64,000 bases of DNA from Roseobacter weihaiensis (GTDB taxonomy: Bacteria > Pseudomonadota > Alphaproteobacteria > Rhodobacterales > Rhodobacteraceae): positions 1 to 64,000 of the forward strand of contig NZ_JACNMO010000017.1 of NCBI RefSeq assembly GCF_020622345.1, read 5' to 3'. Below, piece after piece: positions 35,744 through 44,452 of the stretch. The notes under the pieces were generated by a model. The model was not told where the DNA came from, did no database searches, and saw only the letters and a list, made by a program, of their open reading frames with translations. Numbering within the stretch: the first letter of the stretch is position 1; each line of letters opens with the position of its first letter. The translations under genes were made by a program, and so were the position numbers.

Positions 35744-36259
35744 ATGTCTGATAGTTTTCCAGGTCCTGTCGTTTCATCGGCGCATCTTGCAAGCGGGTCG
35801 TTTGCCGAAATCTCGGAGCTTGAGTTCGGCCTGACCCTTGCGGGCAATGCCTATCATCGCTGGATGGTGCGGGCGATTGCCATGGCGGGCTACCCGGAGC
35901 TGGGCGCGCTTGACGTATTGGTCCTGCACTCGGTCTACCATCGCGCGCGGCCCAAAAAGCTCGCGGATATCTGTCTGGTTCTCAATGTCGAGGACACCCA
36001 TACGGTAAACTATGCCATCAAAAAATTGACCAAGGCCGGGCTGGTCAAGGCCGGGCGACAGGGCAAGGAAAAGACCGTCGTGGCGACCTCCGTGGGGGCG
36101 GAAACCTGCGAGCGGTACCGCGAAATTCGCGAAGGGCTGTTGTTGCGCGCGGTTGGCGAACTGGGGCTTGAGCCGGAGCAGGTGAGCCGGACGGCGACAT
36201 TGCTCCGCCTGATGTCGGGGCAATACGATCAGGCCGCCCGGGCCGCGACCACCTATTGA
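35744..36259 (+). CDS. MarR-like winged-helix regulator (COG3492 type)
   Basis: This 171-residue protein has a winged HTH in KKLADICLVLNVEDTHTVNYAIKKLTKAG (split here as residues about 66-94), followed by the wing VKAGRQGKEKTVVATSVGAE. N- and C-terminal helices probably form the dimer. It is divergent from the TRAP/pxp operon and 31 bases upstream of the racemase gene, so it likely controls both. In other bacteria this group is found beside D-amino acid or hydantoin catabolic genes (recollection, not checked). Confidence 0.82.
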   Translation: MSDSFPGPVVSSAHLASGSFAEISELEFGLTLAGNAYHRWMVRAIAMAGYPELGALDVLVLHSVYHRARPKKLADICLVLNVEDTHTVNYAIKKLTKAGLVKAGRQGKEKTVVATSVGAETCERYREIREGLLLRAVGELGLEPEQVSRTATLLRLMSGQYDQAARAATTY

Positions 36260-36290
36260 TCGGACGCGGCGAAAAGGGCACTGATGTGTC

Positions 36291-36992
36291 ATGATCGATG
36301 CCGCGCCAGCCCGATTGGGCATCCTGATGCTGGACACGCAGTTTCCGCGCGTACCGGGCGATGTGGGCAACCCCGAGACATGGGATTTCCCGGTGCGCTA
36401 TGCGGTTGTACCGGGGGCCACGCCGCGCGCGGTCGTCTGTGATGACCCTGAGCCCTTTGTGCAGGCCTTTATTGCTGCAGGTCAGGATTTGATCGCACAA
36501 GGCTGCACGGGTATTGCCACCACCTGTGGTTTTCTCGCGCTGATCCGCCCGCGTCTTGCTGCGGCCCTCGGGGTGCCGGTGGCGGCCTCGGCGCTGGAGC
36601 AGGCCGCACTGATCCGCGCGATGCTGGCGCCCGACCGGCAGCTTGGTATTCTTACCATTTCGCGCCCGAGCCTCACACCGGCGCATCTGGCCGCCGCAGA
36701 CGTGCCTGAGGACACCGCCATCACGGGTGTGGAGGACAGCAGCTTTGCGCGGTCGATCCTTGAAAACCGCACCACTCTGGATGTGGAAGCCGCGCGGGCA
36801 GAGCTTGTCGGCGCGGCGCGCGGGATGGTGCAGGCGTCGCCGCAGATCGGGGCACTCCTGCTTGAATGTACGAATATGGTGCCTTACGCGCCGGATATCG
36901 CCCGTGCCACCGGGCTGCCGGTCTATTCCATCTACAGCTACTTCAACTGGTTTCACGAGAGCCTTGCGCCAGCGACTTTTCCCAACCGTTAG
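36291..36992 (+). CDS. Aspartate/glutamate racemase-family protein
   Basis: This 233-residue protein has two active-site Cys regions: GCTGIATTCGFLALIRP (Cys near residue 80) and LLLECTNMVPYAPDI (Cys near 193), as in Asp/Glu and hydantoin racemases that use a two-base mechanism. LGILMLDTQFPRVPGDVGNP at the N-terminus is usual for the uncharacterised subgroup. Its location beside a DadA-like enzyme and 5-oxoprolinase suggests interconversion of D- and L-forms of glutamate or a derivative. The end overlaps the convergent YcaQ-like gene by four bases. Confidence 0.83.
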   Translation: MIDAAPARLGILMLDTQFPRVPGDVGNPETWDFPVRYAVVPGATPRAVVCDDPEPFVQAFIAAGQDLIAQGCTGIATTCGFLALIRPRLAAALGVPVAASALEQAALIRAMLAPDRQLGILTISRPSLTPAHLAAADVPEDTAITGVEDSSFARSILENRTTLDVEAARAELVGAARGMVQASPQIGALLLECTNMVPYAPDIARATGLPVYSIYSYFNWFHESLAPATFPNR

Positions 36993-38200
36993 GTGTGCAA
37001 CCAGCCATCCTGAAATGCAAAGCGGCTGACGCCGGCCAGCCGGGTCAGGCGTGTCAGTTCAGCCTCAAAGGCGGCGTGACGCCCCTTGCCCCAGCGCACC
37101 CCCTGCTCAGGCCAGAGCGCCTTGACCCGCAACAGGTCCTCATCGCGAAAGGCCTTCATATCAACGCGACCGACAATCCTGTCGCCCTCAAGGATCGGGA
37201 AAACATAATAGCCGTAGGTGCGTTTTGCCTCCGGGACAAAGATCTCGATCCGGTAGTCGAACCCGAAAAGGCGCAAGGCCCGTCTGCGATCTCTGAGCGC
37301 GGGGTCAAAGGGGCTGAGGACGCGCAACCGTCCTGTCGGCGCGACGCTGAGGCTTGGGTCATCGCCAATGCCTGGCCGCGCAAAACAGGCGCGCAGGCTG
37401 CCGTCTGCCCCGGTGATTTCAATCGGCTGCAAGCGACCCTGCGCCAATTCTGCGGCGCACCAGCCCTTTGCCTCTGAGAGTGTAATGTGATCCCAGAACG
37501 CAGCCAGTTCCGCGGGCGTTGCAAATCCCAACCGATCCAACGCCCCGGCGCAACACCAGTCAACCGTCCTGGCCGCGTGACCGGGATCAATCGGCGGGGT
37601 GCAAAGAGCTGTATCAATCACCCTCTCGGTCAGATCGTAGCGTTTCTGAAAGCCCTCACGCCCCACCACGCAGAGCGCGCCGCTGCGCCATAGAAATTCC
37701 AGTGCGGTTTTGGAGGGGTGCCAGTCCCACCAGCCACCCGAGCTGCGCTTTTCCCCTGCCCCGACTTCGGAGGAGCTGACCGGCCCATGATCGCGGATCT
37801 GGGTCAGCACGGTCTGGAACTGCTCTTCAAACCCTTCGCGCCGTCCTGCGCTCCACTGGGCACGCAGTTTCTCTGCGTCCCTCTGCCGCCGCAGGTGCCA
37901 CCAGGGATAGTAGTCGATCGGGACCACGGCTGCATCATGGGTCCAGTGTTCAAAAAGCGCGCGGCGCTTTTCATAAAGCGTTTTCAGGGCCTTGGGGCGA
38001 TAGCGGGGCCTGCGGGCAAAGAGGATCAGGTCATGCGCGCGGGCGACGGTGTTGATGCTATCGAGCTGAACAAACCCCAGCCGTTCGATGAGGCCGAGCA
38101 AAGCGGGGCCTTTGGCCTCTCCGGCAGGCGTCTCCGCCAGCGTATGACGGTCCAGAAAAACCCGGCGTGCGTCAGAATTGCTCAGCCGGAGCGTGTTCAT
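36989..38200 (-). CDS. YcaQ-like winged-helix protein (crosslink-repair glycosylase family)
   Basis: This 403-residue protein of the HTH_42 family has the QLDSIN motif at 45-50, within FVQLDSINTVARAHDLILFA; in YcaQ/AlkX proteins a QxD motif acts in base excision. WTHDAAVVPIDYYPWWHLRR near 86-105 and LRVLSPFDPALRDRRRALRL near 294-313 are further family blocks. Known members unhook DNA crosslinks or act on bulky lesions. The start overlaps the stop of a LacI-type gene by four bases, an unusual pairing. Confidence 0.85.
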   Translation of the reverse strand: MNTLRLSNSDARRVFLDRHTLAETPAGEAKGPALLGLIERLGFVQLDSINTVARAHDLILFARRPRYRPKALKTLYEKRRALFEHWTHDAAVVPIDYYPWWHLRRQRDAEKLRAQWSAGRREGFEEQFQTVLTQIRDHGPVSSSEVGAGEKRSSGGWWDWHPSKTALEFLWRSGALCVVGREGFQKRYDLTERVIDTALCTPPIDPGHAARTVDWCCAGALDRLGFATPAELAAFWDHITLSEAKGWCAAELAQGRLQPIEITGADGSLRACFARPGIGDDPSLSVAPTGRLRVLSPFDPALRDRRRALRLFGFDYRIEIFVPEAKRTYGYYVFPILEGDRIVGRVDMKAFRDEDLLRVKALWPEQGVRWGKGRHAAFEAELTRLTRLAGVSRFAFQDGWLHT

Positions 38201-39240
38201 CCCCGGCCACGCCGCCGCAGTGTGTCACCATAGCTGATCTTTGGTGCGAGGGTCATATGCTGCGGCTCCGGCGGATCAGCATCCTCGGGCAGTGCGCTGC
38301 GGTCGAGAATGATCCGGGCTGCGGCCTCGCCAATTTCGGCCCGGCAGGCATCCATCGTGGCCAGCTGGCGCGGCAGCCCTTCGAGCAATTCGACGCCGTT
38401 GAACCCGGCCAGACCAATCTGTCCGGGAATATCAATGCCCTGATCGATCAGCCAAAGCATCCCGCCTGCACCGATCATGTCGTTGGAATAATAGAGAAAA
38501 TCCAGATCGGGGGAACGCTCCAGCATGGCCTGCGTCATCTCGCGGCCCTTGGCCAATGCAGAGCCGCCATTGTAAAACTGGCGATCTTCGATTTCGATCC
38601 CGGCCTTGGTCAACCCTTCGGTAAACCCCTCAAAGCGCTTGCGCGCCCGGTGGTCGAGGGGCATTTTCGTGCCCAGAAACCCAATGCGGCTATAGCCTTG
38701 CTTGACGATTGCCTCGGCCATCTTGCGCCCCGCGCGACGGTGGGAAATGCCCACCATGGCATCAATTGGCGTACCATCGGTATCCATGATTTCAACCACC
38801 GGAATTGCCGCATTGCGCAGCATCGCGCGCGTCGCATCGGAGTGTTCGAGCCCGGCGATGATGACCCCCGAAGGACGCCACGACAGCATCTCGTAAAGCA
38901 CCTGTTCTTCTTTCTCAGGCAGATAGTCCGTGACGCCCACAACAGGTTGCAGCGGTGTGCCATCAAAGGTCTTGTTGATGCCGGTCAGCACTTCGGGAAA
39001 CACCATATTGGACAGCGAAGGGATCACCACGGCGACCAGATTAACCCGTTGAGAGGCCAGTGAGCCCGCGATCTGATTGGGCACATAGCCCAGTGTTTTT
39101 GCCGCTTCGAGCACCTTCTCGCGTGTGGTCGCAGAGACATCACCCCGATTGCGCAGAACCCTGCTCACCGTCATTTCCGAAACCCCGCAGGCTTCGGACA
39201 CGTCTCGAAGGGTCAAGGGGCGGTGCTTTGGTCTGGTCAC
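38197..39240 (-). CDS. LacI-family transcriptional regulator (GntR-like), GTG start
   Basis: This 347-residue protein has an N-terminal HTH in TLRDVSEACGVSEMTVSRVL, followed by the hinge helix and a periplasmic-binding-protein-like sensor domain (SNMVFPEVLTGI, FLYYSNDMIGAGGMLWLIDQ). I set the start at GTG 39240 (MTRPKHRPLTLRD), because codons further upstream run antisense through the tRNA at 39364-39440. The sequence resembles gluconate repressors GntR/IdnR of the LacI family. No sugar gene is adjacent, so the target is remote. It is co-transcribed with the YcaQ-like gene. Confidence 0.88.
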   Translation of the reverse strand: MTRPKHRPLTLRDVSEACGVSEMTVSRVLRNRGDVSATTREKVLEAAKTLGYVPNQIAGSLASQRVNLVAVVIPSLSNMVFPEVLTGINKTFDGTPLQPVVGVTDYLPEKEEQVLYEMLSWRPSGVIIAGLEHSDATRAMLRNAAIPVVEIMDTDGTPIDAMVGISHRRAGRKMAEAIVKQGYSRIGFLGTKMPLDHRARKRFEGFTEGLTKAGIEIEDRQFYNGGSALAKGREMTQAMLERSPDLDFLYYSNDMIGAGGMLWLIDQGIDIPGQIGLAGFNGVELLEGLPRQLATMDACRAEIGEAAARIILDRSALPEDADPPEPQHMTLAPKISYGDTLRRRGRG

Positions 39241-39363
39241 GGCAAATTCCTGTTCTGTTGCGTATTGGTAGCCCACGTCAGCCCTGCCTATCAAGCGCTC
39301 AGACCCCGGCATCTGATAAACCCATGACACGGCCTGCAAGCTGCTGTAAGCATCCCTCCAAGC

Positions 39364-39440
39364 GGTCCCGTGGCTCAACTGGATAGAGCAGCCCCCTCCT
39401 AAGGGGCAGGTTGCAGGTTCGAATCCTGCCGGGGTCGCCA
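39364..39440 (+). tRNA. tRNA-Arg, anticodon CCT
   Basis: This 77-base tRNA has acceptor stem GGTCCCG (39364-39370) pairing with CGGGGTC before the discriminator G, and an encoded CCA at 39438-39440. The D-arm is GCTC/GAGC and the anticodon stem GCCCC/GGGGC around CTCCTAA, giving anticodon CCT for AGG codons. The T-arm is GCAGG TTCGAAT CCTGC. It is a single tRNA not flanked by others. It was identified by fold from the sequence. Confidence 0.96.
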
Positions 39441-39598
39441 TCTCGGCGTGCAGGGTGATATCAGCAAGCCTCACATCTCTATCGCAGAGCCGTGACAGGG
39501 TTTGAACCACATTCCCCTCTTTGTTTTAGCGGCAGGGCCTATATTCTAGGTCAAGACGATTGAAGGATCACCGGATTCCATTGGAGGACTAGACACAT

Positions 39599-39907
39599 AT
39601 GACCCCTCTCAGCACCACGACCATAGTTGCAACGTTTTTGTTAACGATATCGGTCGCCACGGCGGAGGCTCAGCAAACGCAGTTAAGCGTCAAAACGAAT
39701 GATACGTGGTTCAACAGCTACGCGGTGGATGCGATAGAACAAGGCAATGCGTACCTCAGGCAGCGTCAGGCCCAATCGCACAGAGCAAAACGTGAGACGC
39801 GCTACATCATTCTGACAAAGCCCCACAAGCGGATTGTTTTGCCGCACCACCGTGTAACCCGCCATGGCCATAGACGTAAGCACAATTGGATCTACAGCAG
39901 GCACTGA
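39599..39907 (+). CDS. Small basic secreted protein of unknown function
   Basis: This 102-residue protein has a signal peptide (MTPLSTTTIVATFLLTISVA TAEA, cleavage near residue 24). The mature C-terminal half is very rich in Arg, His and Lys (KPHKRIVLPHHRVTRHGHRR). It has no cysteines in the mature part and no motif I know. A GGAGG site sits about 13 bases before the ATG, longer than ideal, so expression is uncertain. It ends 36 bases before the convergent transporter gene. Confidence 0.5.
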   Translation: MTPLSTTTIVATFLLTISVATAEAQQTQLSVKTNDTWFNSYAVDAIEQGNAYLRQRQAQSHRAKRETRYIILTKPHKRIVLPHHRVTRHGHRRKHNWIYSRH

Positions 39908-39943
39908 CACCGGGTCGCAGCCATGCCGCGTGGGCTGAACGGC

Positions 39944-40936
39944 TTACTTTGGCGCGCCGGGCTTCTTTTGTCTGCGCCATCGCTTGTCGGGAGAAAGCAG
40001 CGTCGAGACACGTGGCGACGTACCTGTTTCAGCGCGTGACCGGGTGCGCTGCACCGGGCGCTCCGATCCCGGCGCTTTGCTTTCCCGCAGAACGATGAAC
40101 AGCCCGCTTGCAATAATGACCACGGACCCCAAGATGGTGGCCTGATCCGGCACTTCGTTGAAAAACAGCATCCCGTAAAACGTGGCCCATAAAATCTGGG
40201 AATACTGCATGGGGGCCACAATCACGGCCTCACCTGTATTATAGGCGGCGATGAGGAACCGGCCCGCGATCCAGGCCAGGATTGCGATGACTGCCAGTTT
40301 GCCAAGATCCTCCAGCGGCATCGGTTTGTAGACCAGCGGCAAGAGGGCCGCCATGACGACAAAGTTTGCCATCATTGGATAGAGCATGATGACCACGGTG
40401 CGTTCGTCGCGACCGATCTTGCGCACAATGATCGACGCGAAAGAACCACAAACCGCCGAGACAAGGGCTGCCAGATGACCCAGCTCCAGCTCTTGCTGGC
40501 CGGGGCGCAGCACAATGAGGACGCCGCCGAGGCCCACCAGGACGGCAATCCAGCGCAGGAGCTTGACCTGCTCGCCCAGAATGGGGATCGACAGGATCGT
40601 GATCAGCAGCGGAGCCGCAAAGAGGATGGCATAGACCTGCGCCAGCGGCAGCACTGAAAAGGCATAAAAGGCGCAGAACCCGGTGATGACGACGGCCACA
40701 GTGCGAGCGGCCATCCACCAGGGATGCACCGGGATCAGCGTACCCGAAGTGGTATCGCGCAAAAGGTAGAGCATCGCCAGGGGAAAGCTGAACAGGACGC
40801 CAAAAAAAACGATCTGTACGGGGGAATACCCGCTGCCCAGCACTTTGATGATAACATCGTGGCCCGCGAAAACGGTAAAGGCCATGAGCGCAAAGAGCGC
40901 GCCCTTGAGGTTGGGGTGCAGAGGCTTTCGCGGCAT
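39944..40936 (-). CDS. EamA/DMT-family transporter
   Basis: This 330-residue drug/metabolite transporter has ten hydrophobic segments in two EamA repeats (about 10-140 and 150-290). The first repeat begins LKGALFALMAFTVFAGHDVI, and the second includes ALVSAVCGSFASIIVRKIGR. The C-terminal tail of about 40 residues is charged and cytoplasmic. Members export metabolites, amino acids or purines; the substrate is not readable. It is a single gene, convergent with the small basic protein gene. Confidence 0.85.
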   Translation of the reverse strand: MPRKPLHPNLKGALFALMAFTVFAGHDVIIKVLGSGYSPVQIVFFGVLFSFPLAMLYLLRDTTSGTLIPVHPWWMAARTVAVVITGFCAFYAFSVLPLAQVYAILFAAPLLITILSIPILGEQVKLLRWIAVLVGLGGVLIVLRPGQQELELGHLAALVSAVCGSFASIIVRKIGRDERTVVIMLYPMMANFVVMAALLPLVYKPMPLEDLGKLAVIAILAWIAGRFLIAAYNTGEAVIVAPMQYSQILWATFYGMLFFNEVPDQATILGSVVIIASGLFIVLRESKAPGSERPVQRTRSRAETGTSPRVSTLLSPDKRWRRQKKPGAPK

Positions 40937-41049
40937 ATCGACAAAACCGTTGGGTCAGACAGGGAGAATCCCGCATGCTGCAGGCTCCCTCTTGGTGTTA
41001 GGCCGGTCTTGTCCGCTACGCAAGCGCGCCCTGCGCATAGGACCTTTGC

Positions 41050-42156
41050 TCAGAGGCTCGCATTAAGAGCGTCGAGGATCGCATCCCCCATCTGCGTTGT
41101 GCTGATGGGCGTGCCGCCTTCGGCCCCCATCAGGTCCGCGGTACGGGCTCCCTCCGCGAGGACTTTTTCGATGGCGTTTTCCAGACGGGTTGCTTCGGCC
41201 CCTTGATCGAAAGAGTAGCGCAGCGCCATCGCAAAGCTCAAGATACAGGCGATCGGATTGGCCTTGCCCTGCCCCGCGATGTCAGGGGCCGAGCCATGCA
41301 CAGGCTCGTAAAGCGCCTTGGGTCGCCCTGTGTCGGAAGGTGCTCCGAGGCTGGCAGAGGGCAGCATGCCCAGCGATCCGGTGAGCATCGCGGCGCAATC
41401 CGACAGGATATCGCCAAAGAGGTTGTCGGTCAGGATCACGTCGAACTGTTTGGGCGCGCGCACCAGTTGCATGGCCCCGTTGTCGGCATACATGTGGCTG
41501 AGCTCAACATCCGGGTAGTCCTCGTCACGGACCTTCTGCACAACCTCGCGCCACAGGATGCCGCTTTCCATCACATTGGCCTTTTCCATCGAACAGACCT
41601 TGCCCGAACGCCGGCGCGCCAGCTCAAAGGCGGAGCGCGCAACGCGGTCAATCTCGGATTCCGTATAGCGCTGCGTGTTGATGCCCACGCGCTCATTGCC
41701 TTCCTCGATGATCCCGCGCGGCTCGCCAAAATAGACGCCGGAGGTGAGTTCGCGGACGATCATGATGTCGAGCCCGGCCACCACGTCCTTTTTCAGCGAG
41801 GAGAAATCCGCGAGCGCGTCAAAGCATTGTGCGGGCCGCAGGTTGGAAAAGAGATCCATTTCCTTGCGCAGACGCAGCAGGCCCCGTTCGGGTTTCACAC
41901 TGAAATCCAGGGCGTCGTATTTCGGCCCACCCACGGCCCCCAATAACACCGCATCCGCAGCAAGTGCGCGCGCCATCGTATCGTCATGCAAGGGCGTGCC
42001 ATGGGCGTCATAGGCGGCCCCGCCCACCAGGTCTTCGCTGACATCAAAGGCCAGGTCCCGTTTGTCGCCGAACCATGCAATGACCCGCTTCACTTCTTCC
42101 ATTACCTCGGGGCCGATGCCATCACCGGGAAGGATCAATAGGGAAGGGTTGGCCAT
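41050..42156 (-). CDS. leuB: 3-isopropylmalate dehydrogenase LeuB
   Basis: This leucine biosynthesis enzyme has 368 residues from ATG 42156 ([19 protein letters not shown]), with AGGAGA upstream; the longer frame to 42216 lacks support. [15 protein letters not shown] holds substrate-binding Arg residues, [14 protein letters not shown] and VDAP-like metal-binding Asp positions follow ([20 protein letters not shown]), and [14 protein letters not shown] is the nucleotide-binding end. It oxidatively decarboxylates 3-isopropylmalate with NAD. leuD and leuC lie 2.3 and 4.2 kb further right, on the same strand. Confidence 0.96.
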   Translation of the reverse strand: MANPSLLILPGDGIGPEVMEEVKRVIAWFGDKRDLAFDVSEDLVGGAAYDAHGTPLHDDTMARALAADAVLLGAVGGPKYDALDFSVKPERGLLRLRKEMDLFSNLRPAQCFDALADFSSLKKDVVAGLDIMIVRELTSGVYFGEPRGIIEEGNERVGINTQRYTESEIDRVARSAFELARRRSGKVCSMEKANVMESGILWREVVQKVRDEDYPDVELSHMYADNGAMQLVRAPKQFDVILTDNLFGDILSDCAAMLTGSLGMLPSASLGAPSDTGRPKALYEPVHGSAPDIAGQGKANPIACILSFAMALRYSFDQGAEATRLENAIEKVLAEGARTADLMGAEGGTPISTTQMGDAILDALNASL

Positions 42157-42252
42157 TGCGTTTCTCCTGCACGTCTTTGTCGCAAGCGGCCTATCGCGCA
42201 GGCGGTGCAGGGTCAAGAAGCGGCCCGCATTATCGTCGGGGTGACACTTGGC

Positions 42253-43428
42253 TTAGCGGGTCAGATCGACCCAGACAAGTTTGTGCCGGCTGGCAAGTAT
42301 CGCGATCTCGCCCGCGTCTCCCTCCGGCCAATGGACACCGCTGCCGATCACGCGCCAGTCCGCCGATGGCAGCACATAATCGACACGCATATTGCCGGGG
42401 ACGGGATCGTCCCAGTCGGCCGTATCATCAGGGTCGCCGCTGGCGGCCAGAGCGCCCGCGCTTTCGGGCTGCGGGTCCTGCAGCCTGGGATCGCTCAGCA
42501 GGCTGCGGATCGCGGGTTTGAGCCCTTCGCCTTTGTCAGGGTCCTGATTGGCGTCACCGAGCAGGATGAACTGTGCGTCCGGGGCGGGCCCAAACGCGCC
42601 GTCGAGATACAATTGCCAGAACCTGATCTCATCATGGTTGCGCTTGCCGTTGCGATCTTCGGGACCATCAAAAACCGGGGGGCTTGCGTGAAAAGTCAGC
42701 AGATCAACCCGGCCTATTTCAGGGACCTCAACCGGCACGACCCAATGTGCGGTCGTGGACAGGCGCTGGATCGCCTGTGCCTCGGCGGAGGGGAACGGCA
42801 CACCGTCTACTTGGGGCAACAGCGCACCCGGGAAATCCTTCCACAGCATCTGCGAGAAATCCCGCACCTCGTCAGTGAGGATCGGGTAACGTGACAGGAT
42901 GGCCATGCCGCCCTGACCGGAAAAATGGCCGTACCCTTGGGTGTCGCGGGGCTCTGCCGAGCGGCGATTGCCATCCATGTCGATCCCGGTTCGCATGCCC
43001 GTATTGGGCTTGGCGGCGAAGCGATAGGGATAGTCCAGCCCGGCCTCGCGCAATGCCGTCACGAAGGCGGACAAGGCCGCTCCGGTCAGGTCATAGTCAA
43101 AGCTCTGCAAGGCCACGATATCTGGTGCCGTCTCTGTCATCACGGCGATCACCGCCGCAATTTGCGGGTCTTCTCCCCGGACGATGTCGCGCAGGAGCAG
43201 GCCCGGGCCTTTGCGCTTAAGGTCCGTGTTGTAGCTCGCCACCCGCAAAGCCTCACTGGTCGCGACGGTCGCGGTAAAGATCAGCGTAACTGCAAGGATC
43301 AGGCTGTTTGGAGCCGTGGTTCTTGTGCGGCGTTGGCATAAGCCCGGCGACGCTTTTCCTCGATCAACTGGGCAATCCGGTTCATGGCGATGCCGCGCAT
43401 TATCATGCTGGCGGGGAGAAAGGCCCAT
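42253..43428 (-). CDS. Secreted endonuclease/exonuclease/phosphatase-family protein, start uncertain
   Basis: The EEP fold is clear: LRVASYNTDLKRKGPGLLLR at the start of the domain, PDIVALQSFDYD (metal-binding Glu replaced by Gln), ILLGDANQDP and a final SRHKLVW. A hydrophobic signal-like segment (SLILAVTLIFTATVATSEA) precedes it. There is no ATG, GTG or TTG between that segment and the far upstream GTG at 43428, so the listed start is the frame limit. A CTG at 43302 would overlap the previous stop as CTGA and start exactly before the signal. The function is probably an extracellular phosphatase or nuclease. Confidence 0.72.
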   Translation of the reverse strand: MGLSPRQHDNARHRHEPDCPVDRGKASPGLCQRRTRTTAPNSLILAVTLIFTATVATSEALRVASYNTDLKRKGPGLLLRDIVRGEDPQIAAVIAVMTETAPDIVALQSFDYDLTGAALSAFVTALREAGLDYPYRFAAKPNTGMRTGIDMDGNRRSAEPRDTQGYGHFSGQGGMAILSRYPILTDEVRDFSQMLWKDFPGALLPQVDGVPFPSAEAQAIQRLSTTAHWVVPVEVPEIGRVDLLTFHASPPVFDGPEDRNGKRNHDEIRFWQLYLDGAFGPAPDAQFILLGDANQDPDKGEGLKPAIRSLLSDPRLQDPQPESAGALAASGDPDDTADWDDPVPGNMRVDYVLPSADWRVIGSGVHWPEGDAGEIAILASRHKLVWVDLTR

Positions 43429-44141
43429 GCGGAGACTGTCCAGATCAAGGTTTGCGGATGCTCAAGTGTGATTGGGTCTATCAGATCGGATGTTGCTTTG
43501 GCTACTGCCGGAATAACGAAGGGCAGCAGGAAACCGAAGGCGATGTTGAACCGCGCATCCCGCCGCAGCCGTTCGAGCACATCGCCCCCAGTGGTGGGGT
43601 CAAACAGAGGCAGATTGACCCAGACATTGAAAGCGCCCTTGCGAACCGGCCAGCCGCCGATGCGGACCAGCAGGACAAACACGATCAGAGACAAGAGCGA
43701 AATGATATAGGCCAGGCCTGCGGCTGTGCGGACATCATGCACAGCTTCCAGGCTCACGTCCTGCGGTAGCATCAGAATAATAAGCCGGACCGGCGAATAG
43801 GGGAAATCGATGGAATGGCCGACGATTGTACCGATTGAGGCCAGACCGGCCGCCAGGGCCGAAGGTTCCGTCTTGCCCTTGGCGATCAGTGCCAGGACAA
43901 GCACCGTCAGAAACAGCGTGACATAGCGCAGCCTGTTGAATGGAGCGGCATCGCGGAACTCAACGATGCTGGGGGAGTTGGAGTTGTATTCGACGAAGGT
44001 CAGGAAGGCCGCAATTAGCGCCATCAAAACAACGATTTGTGACTGATCAGACGCGATATCCGGCACCAGAAGCGCGGGTATAGCGATTAATACTGCCACC
44101 AACAGCCCACGCGTTGCGGCGCCTGACATACGTACAAACAT
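43299..44141 (-). CDS. Membrane protein of unknown function
   Basis: This 280-residue protein has about seven hydrophobic segments, near 10-28, 34-48, 70-88, 93-108, 140-160, 195-212 and 225-250. It ends with a charged tail (MNRIAQLIEEKRRRAYANAA). No known motif was recognised. It is followed directly by the secreted EEP-family gene in the same direction, so the two may be co-expressed. An ATG at residue 5 is an alternative start. Confidence 0.65.
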   Translation of the reverse strand: MFVRMSGAATRGLLVAVLIAIPALLVPDIASDQSQIVVLMALIAAFLTFVEYNSNSPSIVEFRDAAPFNRLRYVTLFLTVLVLALIAKGKTEPSALAAGLASIGTIVGHSIDFPYSPVRLIILMLPQDVSLEAVHDVRTAAGLAYIISLLSLIVFVLLVRIGGWPVRKGAFNVWVNLPLFDPTTGGDVLERLRRDARFNIAFGFLLPFVIPAVAKATSDLIDPITLEHPQTLIWTVSAWAFLPASMIMRGIAMNRIAQLIEEKRRRAYANAAQEPRLQTA

Positions 44142-44452
44142 CCGTTTTTTCCCTTCAAACTGGCCAGTCGCGATTCAATGCCGCGCCTTGTTCCAACTTG
44201 ATGCCACTGGGGTAGTGGACTGCCTCTGTTCTGCCCCGGTTGTGACATCAATCATCTGGTTTCTGCAAGTCTTCACGTTAACAAGACGCAAACCGTTAGA
44301 CCTTTTGAGGGAAGGGGTGGTGCCTTCTTGCATCAATTCTGTGGCGAAAATTAGGCATATCGCAACATGTTGTGGGCGCCGCGCAAGCGCCTACAAGGAA
44401 ACAATTAATAACGTAATTAAATTGGTTAACGCCGTCGAGGCGTTGGAACCTG
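44142..44452. other. Intergenic region with AT-rich part
   Basis: This 311-base region lies between the membrane protein start and the leuD stop. It holds the promoter region of the membrane protein operon and the leuD 3' flank. The part 44400-44427 is AT-rich. No gene was recognised. Confidence 0.4.
44428..44444 (-). terminator. Hairpin after leuD
   Basis: AACGCC and GGCGTT (44428-44433 and 44439-44444) pair perfectly around a 5-base loop, nine bases past the leuD stop. On the transcript it is followed by an AU-rich but not U-run stretch. It is a weak terminator candidate. Confidence 0.45.

Noticed and set aside
39241-39510. N-terminal extension of the LacI-type gene reading ATPAGFEPATCPLGG
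   Set aside because: It is the antisense translation of the tRNA-Arg gene at 39364-39440; the regulator starts at GTG 39240.
39441-39598. Possible integration site at the tRNA-Arg 3' end
   Set aside because: No integrase gene and no repeated copy of the tRNA 3' end was noticed in the window.
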